From: DASUZD01 sp036377055
Lineage (GTDB): Bacteria; Actinomycetota; Thermoleophilia; Gaiellales; Gaiellaceae
Assembly: GCA_036377055.1 (NCBI GenBank)
Contig: DASUZD010000171.1
Coordinates: 1 to 14,245 of the forward strand
Direction of reading: 5' to 3'
Length of the DNA: 14,245 bases
Below are positions 5,490-11,952 of the stretch, piece after piece. Positions within the stretch are counted from its first letter, which is position 1. Every line of letters begins with the position of its first letter. A model generated the notes under the pieces. That model worked only from the letters and a program-made list of their open reading frames with translations. It had not been told where the DNA came from and did no database searches. The position numbers and the translations under genes were made by a program.

Positions 5490-7368
5490 GTCCGTCGCAG
5501 CGCCGTTCTCGGGCCGGACGGCCTGGGCGCGGAACCTCGAGACGCCGCTCCGTAACTTCCTGCGCACAGAGACGGGCGGCGCGGCGGTTCTCCTCGCCGC
5601 GGCCGTCGCCGCGCTCGTCTGGGTGAACGTCGACTCGTCGTCCTACGACACCGTGTGGGGAACGACGCTCGCGATCCGGGTCGGGCACGCGAGCGTCGCG
5701 CTCGACCTGCGCGACTGGTTGAACAGCGGGCTGATGACGTTCTTCTTCTTCGTCGTCGGCCTCGAGGCGCGGCGCGAGTTCGATCTCGGCGAGCTGCGCG
5801 AGCGGCGACGGTTCGCGCTGCCGCTGCTCGCGTCGATCGGCGGCATGACGGCCGCGGTCGCGATCTATCTCGCGTTCAACGCCGGCCGCTCCTCCGCGCA
5901 CGGCTGGGGGATCGCGATGTCGACCGATACCGCGTTCGCGCTCGGTCTGCTCGCGCTCGTCGGGCCGCGGTTCCCGGACCGGCTTCGCGCGTTCATGGTC
6001 ACGGTCGCGGTCGTCGACGACGTCGTGGCGCTGCTCGTGATCGCGACCGTCTACACGGATGACCTCACCGTCTCGTGGCTGCTCGCCGCGCTCGGCTTCT
6101 TCGCGCTCGCTCTCGTCGTTCGCGCCGCGCGGATTCACGTCGGCCTCGTCTACCTGCTGATCGGGGTCGCGGTCTGGGTCGCGCTGCTCGAGTCAGGCGT
6201 CGAGCCGGTGGTGGTCGGCCTCGCGATGGGTCTCTTGACCTACGCGTACACGCCCGCGCGTGAAGATCTCGAGCGCGCGACGGAGCGTTTCCGCGAGTTC
6301 CGGGAGCAGCCGACGCCCGAGCTTTTGACCTCCGCGCGGGCCGGCCTCTGGTCGGCGCTCTCGCCGAACGAGCGCCTCCAGCAGCTCTACCACCCGTGGA
6401 CGAGCTACCTGATCGTGCCGCTCTTCGCGCTCGCGAACGCGGGCATCGCCGTCGACGGCGGCTTCCTCGCGCGCGCCTTCCGGTCGCCGGTCACGCTCGG
6501 GATCCTCTTCGGCTACGTCGTGGGCAAGCCGGTCGGGATCTTCCTGACGTCGTGGCTGCTCACGCGGGCGACGCGCGGGCGGCTCCGGCCGCCGGTCGGG
6601 TGGGTGGCGGTCGCCGGCGGCGGGACGATCGCGGGCATCGGCTTCACGGTCGCGCTGCTCGTCGCGACGCTCGCGTTCCACGGCCGGCAGCTCGAGGAGG
6701 CGAAGCTCGGGATCCTGACCGCGGCGCTCTGCGCCGCCCTGCTGACGTGGCTCGTCTTCCGCGCGACCGCCCTGCTGCCAAAGCACCTGAAGATCCGGGC
6801 GCTGCTCGGAAGCACCGAGGCGATCACGGACCTCGCGATGGACGTCGACCCGGAGCGCGACCACATCCGCGGCCCGCTCGACGCGCCTGTGACGGTGGTC
6901 GAGTACGGCGACTTCGAGTGCCCCTACTGCGGCCAGGCCGAACCCGTCCTGCGTGAGCTCCTGAGCGACTTCGGCGACGTCCGCTACGTGTGGCGCCACC
7001 TGCCGCTCAACGACGTCCACCCGAACACGCAGCTCGCCGCCGAGGCTGCCGAGGCCGCCGCCGACCAGGGCGCGTTCTGGGAGATGCACGACCTCCTGCT
7101 CGACCGCCAGGACGCTCTTCGCCCGAGGGACCTGATCCGCTACGCGGAGGAGCTCGGTCTCGACGTCGACCGGTTCGGCGACGCCCTGCGCGAGCACTCG
7201 GGCGCGGCCCGCGTCGCCGAGGACGTCGACAGCGCCGACCTGAGCGGCGTCTCCGGGACGCCGACGTTCTTCGTCAACGGCCGGCGCCACTACGGCGCCT
7301 ACGACATCGACACGCTCTCGGCCGCCGTCCGGGCGGCCGGCGCGCGAGCAGCGCTTCGAGCTTCCTAA
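5470..7368 (+). CDS. nhaA: NhaA Na+/H+ antiporter fused to a C-terminal DsbA-like thioredoxin domain
   Basis: A 632-aa two-domain protein. Residues about 20-440 form an NhaA antiporter exchanging Na+ for H+ across the cytoplasmic membrane. It has multiple hydrophobic helices and the key residues Asp153 (STDTAFALG), the Asp183-Asp184 pair (VVDDVVALL) and Lys353 (VVGKPVGIF), equivalent to E. coli Asp133, Asp163/164 and Lys300. Residues about 455-632 are a DsbA/Thioredoxin_4 domain with the active site CPYC (484-487) in GDFECPYC and the cis-Pro loop SGTPTFFVNG near 598. NhaA-thioredoxin fusions are known in actinobacteria. The domain's side of the membrane depends on helix count. The GTG at 5470 is inferred, overlapping the DUF5996 gene by 20 bp. 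The stop shares bases with the convergent hydrolase gene. Confidence 0.9.
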   Translation: MSSSQAESVAAPFSGRTAWARNLETPLRNFLRTETGGAAVLLAAAVAALVWVNVDSSSYDTVWGTTLAIRVGHASVALDLRDWLNSGLMTFFFFVVGLEARREFDLGELRERRRFALPLLASIGGMTAAVAIYLAFNAGRSSAHGWGIAMSTDTAFALGLLALVGPRFPDRLRAFMVTVAVVDDVVALLVIATVYTDDLTVSWLLAALGFFALALVVRAARIHVGLVYLLIGVAVWVALLESGVEPVVVGLAMGLLTYAYTPAREDLERATERFREFREQPTPELLTSARAGLWSALSPNERLQQLYHPWTSYLIVPLFALANAGIAVDGGFLARAFRSPVTLGILFGYVVGKPVGIFLTSWLLTRATRGRLRPPVGWVAVAGGGTIAGIGFTVALLVATLAFHGRQLEEAKLGILTAALCAALLTWLVFRATALLPKHLKIRALLGSTEAITDLAMDVDPERDHIRGPLDAPVTVVEYGDFECPYCGQAEPVLRELLSDFGDVRYVWRHLPLNDVHPNTQLAAEAAEAAADQGAFWEMHDLLLDRQDALRPRDLIRYAEELGLDVDRFGDALREHSGAARVAEDVDSADLSGVSGTPTFFVNGRRHYGAYDIDTLSAAVRAAGARAALRAS

Positions 7369-9005
7369 CCGGTCCCGCCCATGGCGACTCGCGCCGACTC
7401 GAACGCCGGCCGGCGGCGCCAGTGGGTTCCGGTCGGGTCGACGATCGTGCCGGCCGGGTCCTGCACCTCGAGCCCGTAGCCGTCGTTGCCGTCGAGCATC
7501 CGGTAGATGTACGACTGGGCGATGCGCGTGTCGGCCAGGTTATGGCTGACGATGTTCGCCTGCTGCGTCTCCGTCATCTTCGTGACCGTGTCGCCGCCCT
7601 CGGTGGAGACGATCGACTTGGCCGCGTCGCCGTTCTGAATCATCACGTCGCGGCCCGAAGGGCTGACGATGCCGCCGCAGCCGAAGAGCTTGCACCAGAA
7701 CGAGGAGGTGTTCGACACGTACGGGTCCGGATCGCCGTACAGGTGCCAGTTCATCACGTCGAACTTCGGCCCCCCGAACGCCGCGTAGACGCCCTGGACC
7801 CAAGCCACCGGGGAGTCGGACGGGTTGACGCCGCCGAGCAGCACGATGTTGCGCGTGTCGACGGCCTTGATCGCGTCGTAGCAGGCGGCGAGGTACTGCT
7901 CGTAGCTCGCGGCCGTCCAGCCGCGCGAGGCCGTATTCGGCTCGTTCAGCGCCTCGTAGTAGCGGATTTGGTTGTGCCAGGTCGTCGCAGCCTCGCTGCA
8001 GTCGCTGCCGTACTGCGCGACGCTGCGAAACCCGGGATTGGCCGAGCCGCCGATCACGAGCTCGGGCTCGAGCCCGTGCGCGATCGTTCGATTGATCGCG
8101 TCAACGGCCTGCGCGTGCCAAGGGTTGCTCGTGTCGAGGTAGTCGATCCGAACTAACTTCGCGCCCACCCGCTTGATCTGGTCGAGCTCGAAATCCCGCA
8201 TCGCCGTCGATTCCTGGAGGATCGAGAAGCTCGGGCTGATGCCGTAGCGCGGAACCGGCGCGCCGTAGATCGTGCCCGCCGACGACACCGTCGTCGTGAC
8301 GGTCGTGGTCACGGTCGAGGTGACCGTCGTGGTCACGGTGGTCGTGACGGTCGTCGTCTGCGTGACGGTGTTGTTGACCGTCGTGGTGGTCGTCACCGTG
8401 GTCGTGGTCGGCGTGCAGACCGTGGTCGTGACGCCGTCGTCGAGCACGGCCTTGATCGCCCACGGCCGGTTCTGCGTTCCACAGCTCGTCGTGCCGAAGG
8501 GGTTGCTCGGGTTCCCGGTGCTTGAGTAGGTGTTCCCGTTGTACTTCAGCGCGCAGTTGCCGGTGGAGGTGTCGTAGCGCGGCCGGATCAGGTCGGCGGT
8601 CGCGCCCCCGCTCCAGTAACCGACCCAGACGGGCCCTGCGGACACGTTCGGCTGGGTCGTGAACGTGAACTGCTTCCAACCTGCCGCCGTGCCTGCGTTG
8701 ATCGTCAGCTCGTTCGAGACGGCCAGGAACGCACCGGGCGAGCCGGAGCTGTCTGTGTAGACGATCGCGCGAACCTTCTCCGAGCCCGAGGTCTTGCCGA
8801 GGCCGTCCAGGTAACCGTCGACCTCGACGATCTTTCCGGACGCCGGCGCCGTCAGCTTGACCGCGCCTTTGAAGTTGAGGGAGAGGCTGTCCGTGAGGCT
8901 CGAGACGGTGGCGTCGGTGGAGCCGAACGTAATGAGCGTCGCGCCGGCGATCCCGACGACGAAGAGAGCGACGAGCGGAACGGCGAGGAGCAGGCGACGC
9001 TTCAT
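7365..9005 (-). CDS. Secreted clan-A-type glycoside hydrolase with Thr/Val-rich linker
   Basis: Exported 546-aa protein. Residues 1-22 are a signal peptide (basic MKRRLLLAVP, hydrophobic core, AGA cleavage site). About 25-190 is a beta-rich domain with one Cys pair (Cys151, Cys175), resembling carbohydrate-binding or anchor modules. About 192-243 is a Thr/Val-rich linker. Residues 245-546 look like a TIM-barrel glycosidase: LVRIDYLD near strand 1, YYEALNEPNTAS with likely acid/base Glu355, FDVMNWHLYGD with His421, and SIVSTEGGD with likely nucleophile Glu469. This is the clan GH-A layout (GH5/GH39-like); substrate unknown. The ATG at 9005 is the only start giving a signal peptide. The last codons overlap the nhaA fusion stop by 4 bp. 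It likely acts on an extracellular polysaccharide. Confidence 0.82.
   Translation of the reverse strand: MKRRLLLAVPLVALFVVGIAGATLITFGSTDATVSSLTDSLSLNFKGAVKLTAPASGKIVEVDGYLDGLGKTSGSEKVRAIVYTDSSGSPGAFLAVSNELTINAGTAAGWKQFTFTTQPNVSAGPVWVGYWSGGATADLIRPRYDTSTGNCALKYNGNTYSSTGNPSNPFGTTSCGTQNRPWAIKAVLDDGVTTTVCTPTTTTVTTTTTVNNTVTQTTTVTTTVTTTVTSTVTTTVTTTVSSAGTIYGAPVPRYGISPSFSILQESTAMRDFELDQIKRVGAKLVRIDYLDTSNPWHAQAVDAINRTIAHGLEPELVIGGSANPGFRSVAQYGSDCSEAATTWHNQIRYYEALNEPNTASRGWTAASYEQYLAACYDAIKAVDTRNIVLLGGVNPSDSPVAWVQGVYAAFGGPKFDVMNWHLYGDPDPYVSNTSSFWCKLFGCGGIVSPSGRDVMIQNGDAAKSIVSTEGGDTVTKMTETQQANIVSHNLADTRIAQSYIYRMLDGNDGYGLEVQDPAGTIVDPTGTHWRRRPAFESARVAMGGTG
8277..8432 (-). repeat. Low-complexity GTSACC repeat encoding a Thr/Val linker
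   Basis: Tandem degenerate hexamer-like units (ACGGTC/GTGACC/GTCGTG) encode a stretch of alternating Thr-Thr-Val and Thr-Val residues, with one Asn-Asn and one Gln. It joins the N-terminal beta domain to the catalytic domain of the hydrolase. Such Thr-rich linkers are often extended and O-glycosylated. The DNA repeats make length variation between strains likely. Confidence 0.8.
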
Positions 9006-9246
9006 GCGGGTCGCCCCGCTCGCGTCAACAGCTCACACTCCATTGCGGTCGTAGAAGCCTGCCTTTTTGGAGCTCGCCGGCTGGAGTTTACGCAGCGCGG
9101 CTCGACTCGGCGGAGCTCGCCGCTGTGGATCACCTCTGACAGATCTGTTGCAAAGGACCCGGAATCGCCTTCGCCAGGCGGTTGCTCGTCGTCATTGCGG
9201 ACGGTCGGGAGGCTTACCGTCGCGTGTCGCCTCTAAGCTCGATCGC
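9006..9246. other. Divergent intergenic region between hydrolase and methyltransferase genes
   Basis: 241 bp without a supported gene. It contains an 11-bp direct repeat GGAGCTCGCCG at 9069-9079 and 9112-9122 (43 bp apart), a 10-bp perfect palindrome ACAGATCTGT at 9139-9148, a T5 run at 9063-9067, and the candidate methyltransferase -10 at 9234-9239. The hydrolase side has TTGACG about 20 nt before its ATG but no matching -10. In-frame open sequence before 9247 has no credible start or codon support. Confidence 0.5.
9234..9239 (+). promoter_or_regulatory. Candidate -10 (TAAGCT) for leaderless methyltransferase gene
   Basis: TAAGCT followed by 7 nt (including a GATC at 9241-9244) and the ATG at 9247, with no Shine-Dalgarno. 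This is the same layout as iolC and iolD. The GATC between -10 and start would be a methylation target if the enzyme recognises GATC. Confidence 0.5.
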
Positions 9247-10320
9247 ATGGCTCCGCTCGCCGCTCCACGGCAGGAAGCGCTCGATGTCGTCGCCGGCGCT
9301 CCCCCCTATCACGCGTATCCGCCGCTCCGGTTCATGGGTTCGAAGCATCGGCTCTTGCCTTGGATCGAGACCGTCCTCGACCGGCTCGAGTTCGAGACGG
9401 CGCTCGACGCCTTCTCGGGATCGGGGTGCGTGTCGTATCTGCTCAAGACGATGGGCAAGTCCGTCCGCTCGAACGACTTCCTCCGCTTCGCCTGCGACTT
9501 CACCCGCGCCACCATCGAGAACTCGTTCGAGGTCCTGCAGCCCGACGATCTCGACCTCTTGCTGTCTCCAGCGCCCGGCCACGCTCGCTTTGTCCAGGAC
9601 CACTTCCGAGACATCTTCTTCTCCGAAGACGACAACGCCTTCCTCGACCGGGTCTGGGCGCGTCTGCCGGCGCTGACGCCGCACAAGCGGTCGCTCGCAC
9701 TGTCTGCGCTCTATCGAGCGTGCCTCAAGCGCCAGCCGCGGGGCGTCTTCACCGTGGGTGGCATTGGACGGTACGACGACGGACGTCGCGATCTCCGGCT
9801 CAGCATCGAGGACCACTTCGTCGAATCGGTTCCCGTCTTCAACCGCCTCGTCTTCGACAACGGTCGCCGGCACGAGACAACCTGCGGCGACGTCTTCTCG
9901 CTGCGTGGCGTCGACGCCCAGCTCGTGTACCTCGATCCCCCCTATGTCCCACGCGCGGACGACAACTGCTACATCAAGCGGTACCACTTCCTCGAGGGCC
10001 TGTCGTCCTATTGGCGCGGCGTCGAGTTTCACCCCACGAGCAAGGTGAAGAAGCTCCGGAAGCGGTACACGCCCTTCTCCTACCGACGCGACGCCGAAGA
10101 CGCTTTCGAGCGGCTCTTCCGGCTCTTCAGCTGTTCGATCATCGTGCTCTCGTACTCGTCCAACGGGTATCCCGATCTCGAGCGGCTGATCGAGCTCCTG
10201 AAGCGGTACAAACCGGAGGTGACCGTCTACGAAGAGGCCCACCGCTACCACTTCGGTACGCACGGTGCCGTCGCAGAACAGCGTGCGGTCGTCACGGAGT
10301 ACCTGATCGTCGGACATTGA
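9247..10320 (+). CDS. D12-class N6-adenine DNA methyltransferase (type II restriction-modification)
   Basis: A 357-aa methyltransferase predicted to transfer methyl from SAM to adenine N6. The alpha-class (Dam/DpnM-like) order is visible: LRFMGSKHRLLPWI (27-40), SAM-binding motif I LDAFSGSGCVSY (53-64), RSNDF (74-78), and the catalytic motif YLDPPYVP (228-235, DPPY at 230-233). The C-terminal KRYTPFSYRRDAEDAF and CSIIVLSYSSNGYPD match strands seen in D12 enzymes. The region between about 85 and 220 would hold the target-recognition domain; specificity cannot be read directly. The ATG is set by homology and the TAAGCT hexamer. The stop overlaps the TTG start of the endonuclease gene, supporting a two-gene module. 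The open frame upstream to 9067 is not coding. Confidence 0.9.
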   Translation: MAPLAAPRQEALDVVAGAPPYHAYPPLRFMGSKHRLLPWIETVLDRLEFETALDAFSGSGCVSYLLKTMGKSVRSNDFLRFACDFTRATIENSFEVLQPDDLDLLLSPAPGHARFVQDHFRDIFFSEDDNAFLDRVWARLPALTPHKRSLALSALYRACLKRQPRGVFTVGGIGRYDDGRRDLRLSIEDHFVESVPVFNRLVFDNGRRHETTCGDVFSLRGVDAQLVYLDPPYVPRADDNCYIKRYHFLEGLSSYWRGVEFHPTSKVKKLRKRYTPFSYRRDAEDAFERLFRLFSCSIIVLSYSSNGYPDLERLIELLKRYKPEVTVYEEAHRYHFGTHGAVAEQRAVVTEYLIVGH

Positions 10321-11174
10321 ACGCGCCGAAGAGCGGGTTCCCGCAGTTCCTTTCGACGCTCCAGCGCGTGGCCGCTCGGACGCCTCTCGTCGAGACAGCG
10401 GACCACGCTCGCATCCGCGAAGTGGCCGCCGCCTTGGCCGGGCTCCCGACCGTCGACGCGGAGGCAATCGTCGCCTTGCTCTCGAAGCCAAGCGGACAGC
10501 CCCTGCCACACGTGCGCGAGGCGTTGGGGCTCGTGGTCGGCCTTGGGCGAGAGCGCCTCACCAGCGAGCTTCGCGCCGCGCTCCCGACCTCCGATGAGCG
10601 ACGGGATCCGGCAAAGATCGTCGCGTTACTCGACGATGAGTTCGGACTCCTCGCCGAGATCGAGCTCGCGCGAGAGCGGCACTACGGGTGGGCAGACGTC
10701 CTAGTGGCGCGCGCAGGCAGCCGAGGAACCGCGGGCGCTGCGATCGAGGGAGGACGGAGTGTCGAGGACCGGATCGAGACCGTCGTGCGCGATCTTCGCC
10801 TGCCCTACGAGGTCCGCACTCGCTTCGAGGGTCGAGGCGGTGAACCAGCGCCGGCCGATGTCGCGATTCCGGAAGGCGGAACTCGCGCGGAGATCGTCTG
10901 CGCGGCCAAGGGATTCGATTCAACCGGATCGAAGTTGGGTGAGGCCGTGCGCGAGATCAGGGAGATGGCGAACGTACGGAAGCCCACGCAATTCGTCTTG
11001 GCCGTCGTGGACGGAATCGGCTGGCATCGCAGGCGGGCAGATCTCGAGCGAATCTACGGTCTATTCGAGCGTGGCGAGATCGACGGTCTCTACTCGCTCG
11101 CGATGCTGGATCAGTTCCGACGCGACGTTGATCAGGCTGCGCGATTGCGGAGAATCTCGCGGCTGGCGCCGTAA
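10317..11174 (+). CDS. DpnII-like type II restriction endonuclease
   Basis: A 285-aa protein paired with the methyltransferase. The C-terminal third resembles DpnII/MboI-type nucleases as I recall them: PADVAIP (179-185), AAKGFDSTGSKLGEA (196-210), FVLAVVDGIGW (226-236) and GLYSLAMLDQF (257-267), compared with DFVI, EVNFYSGSGSKLNE, ITDGQGW and LYNINDL in DpnII. The PD-(D/E)xK core would use Asp181 and Lys198, but the position of the usual Glu is Ala196; Glu192, Glu209 or Glu213 may substitute. The first 120 residues are helical with no domain I recognise. The TTG at 10317 overlaps the methyltransferase stop as TTGA; GTG 10368 is a weaker alternative. Predicted to cut DNA unmodified by its partner. 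Family and function are inferred from motifs only. Confidence 0.75.
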   Translation: MNAPKSGFPQFLSTLQRVAARTPLVETADHARIREVAAALAGLPTVDAEAIVALLSKPSGQPLPHVREALGLVVGLGRERLTSELRAALPTSDERRDPAKIVALLDDEFGLLAEIELARERHYGWADVLVARAGSRGTAGAAIEGGRSVEDRIETVVRDLRLPYEVRTRFEGRGGEPAPADVAIPEGGTRAEIVCAAKGFDSTGSKLGEAVREIREMANVRKPTQFVLAVVDGIGWHRRRADLERIYGLFERGEIDGLYSLAMLDQFRRDVDQAARLRRISRLAP

Positions 11175-11198
11175 CGGCAGGCCCACGCTCCGCCGAAC

Positions 11199-11822
11199 TT
11201 AGGCCTCGAGCTCCTTGTGGGCGCCCGATTGGATCCCGCGGATCACCTCGCGCCAGGTCCGCTGCGCCCACTCGATCGGCACGCGCCAGACGTCGATGCC
11301 GGCGAAGACCGAGATCGCGAAGATTCGGACGAGCGGCGTCCCCGCGCGTGGCGGCGGGTCGGAGCCGTGCGCCCGTTTGTGGCCGCCGATCGCCGCGCCG
11401 TGGAAGTCGACCTCGACGCCCTCCGGGACATAGACGTCGATTGTCCCGAGGATCCCGATCGCGACGATCGTGATCACGTCTCCTTCGAGCGTCGCCTGGC
11501 GCAGGTCGAGATCGATGTTTCCGAGCATCGTCACGCAGCGGACGCGCCGTCGCACGCGGATCCGTCCCTCGCGCTCGGTCGACGCGAACATGGAGACGAG
11601 CCAGCGCGTCGGCGTCCGGCGCGACACCGCGCGCGATTCCGCCGTCGGAAGGTCGCGCGTGAGCTCCGCGAGCTCCTCGTTCGTCAAGGCGCTGTACGCG
11701 TTGGCCATCCGCTCGGTGAACTCCTCGAGCGTCAGCCGTCCCGCGGCCGCGTGGTCGCGGAGCAGCTCGACCGCCCGCTCGCGATCGGCGTCGGAGGCGC
11801 GTAGCGCACGCGGCTCGCTCAT
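11199..11822 (-). CDS. DUF1707 / LiaF-like (cell wall-active response) protein
   Basis: A 207-aa protein. Residues 7-60 are a DUF1707 SHOCT-like domain: LRASDADRERAVELLRDH, GRLTLEEFTERM, AYSALTNEELAELTRDLP. Residues about 90-190 are a repetitive beta domain like the LiaF/VraT C-terminus (DUF2154 type): TMLGNIDLDL, GILGTIDVYVPEGVEVDF, and FAISVFAGIDVWRV. In related proteins this fold sits at the membrane in cell-envelope stress signalling; no transmembrane helix is visible here, so its location is uncertain. The ATG at 11822 has AGGAG 5 nt upstream and starts at the conserved domain, whereas the longer frame to 11882 lacks such support. It converges on the endonuclease gene with a 24-bp gap. 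Function is not established for this subfamily. Confidence 0.85.
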   Translation of the reverse strand: MSEPRALRASDADRERAVELLRDHAAAGRLTLEEFTERMANAYSALTNEELAELTRDLPTAESRAVSRRTPTRWLVSMFASTEREGRIRVRRRVRCVTMLGNIDLDLRQATLEGDVITIVAIGILGTIDVYVPEGVEVDFHGAAIGGHKRAHGSDPPPRAGTPLVRIFAISVFAGIDVWRVPIEWAQRTWREVIRGIQSGAHKELEA

Positions 11823-11834
11823 CGCAGCTCCTGC

Positions 11835-11863
11835 TTGTATGCCCACGCGACCGCCCGCGTCAA
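11835..11863 (-). promoter_or_regulatory. Possible promoter of the DUF1707 gene (TTGACG-17-ATACAA)
   Basis: On the minus strand TTGACG (11858-11863) is separated by 17 nt from ATACAA (11835-11840). The -35 is strong and the spacing ideal, but the -10 match is poor. A start 7 nt downstream would fall inside the AGGAG ribosome site (11828-11832), which argues against it. Tentative. Confidence 0.25.
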
Positions 11864-11942
11864 GCGTGGTTTCTTTTCGCACTTGCGGGTAGTGACGCCC
11901 CTGACTTGAACGCGCAAGTTCGCATGCGCGACCTGTGAAGAG

Positions 11943-11951
11943 AGGAGGAGG
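11943..11951 (+). promoter_or_regulatory. Shine-Dalgarno that decides the start of the Asp-box gene
   Basis: AGGAGGAGG sits 1-4 nt (depending on register) before the TTG at 11953 and after the in-frame GTG at 11935. Its position argues that the GTG is not the true start. Confidence 0.55.
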
Positions 11952-11952
11952 C

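Noticed and set aside
6193..7290. Minus-strand frame of 365 codons over nhaA
   Set aside because: High-GC antisense shadow with no family motifs, opposite a gene with all NhaA and DsbA residues.
8277..8432. CRISPR-like or tandem repeat array
   Set aside because: The repeats are short degenerate hexamers in coding phase for Thr/Val, with no spacers.
8272..8529. Plus-strand frame rich in Val/Thr within the hydrolase gene
   Set aside because: Simple antisense of the Thr/Val linker repeat; no start signal or homology.
9067..9246. In-frame extension before the methyltransferase ATG
   Set aside because: No conserved sequence and no start with a ribosome site; the TAAGCT hexamer at 9234-9239 suggests it is not even transcribed with the gene.
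9360..10316. Upstream part of the endonuclease frame
   Set aside because: Runs through the methyltransferase in another frame with shadow composition; the conserved nuclease starts at the TTGA overlap.
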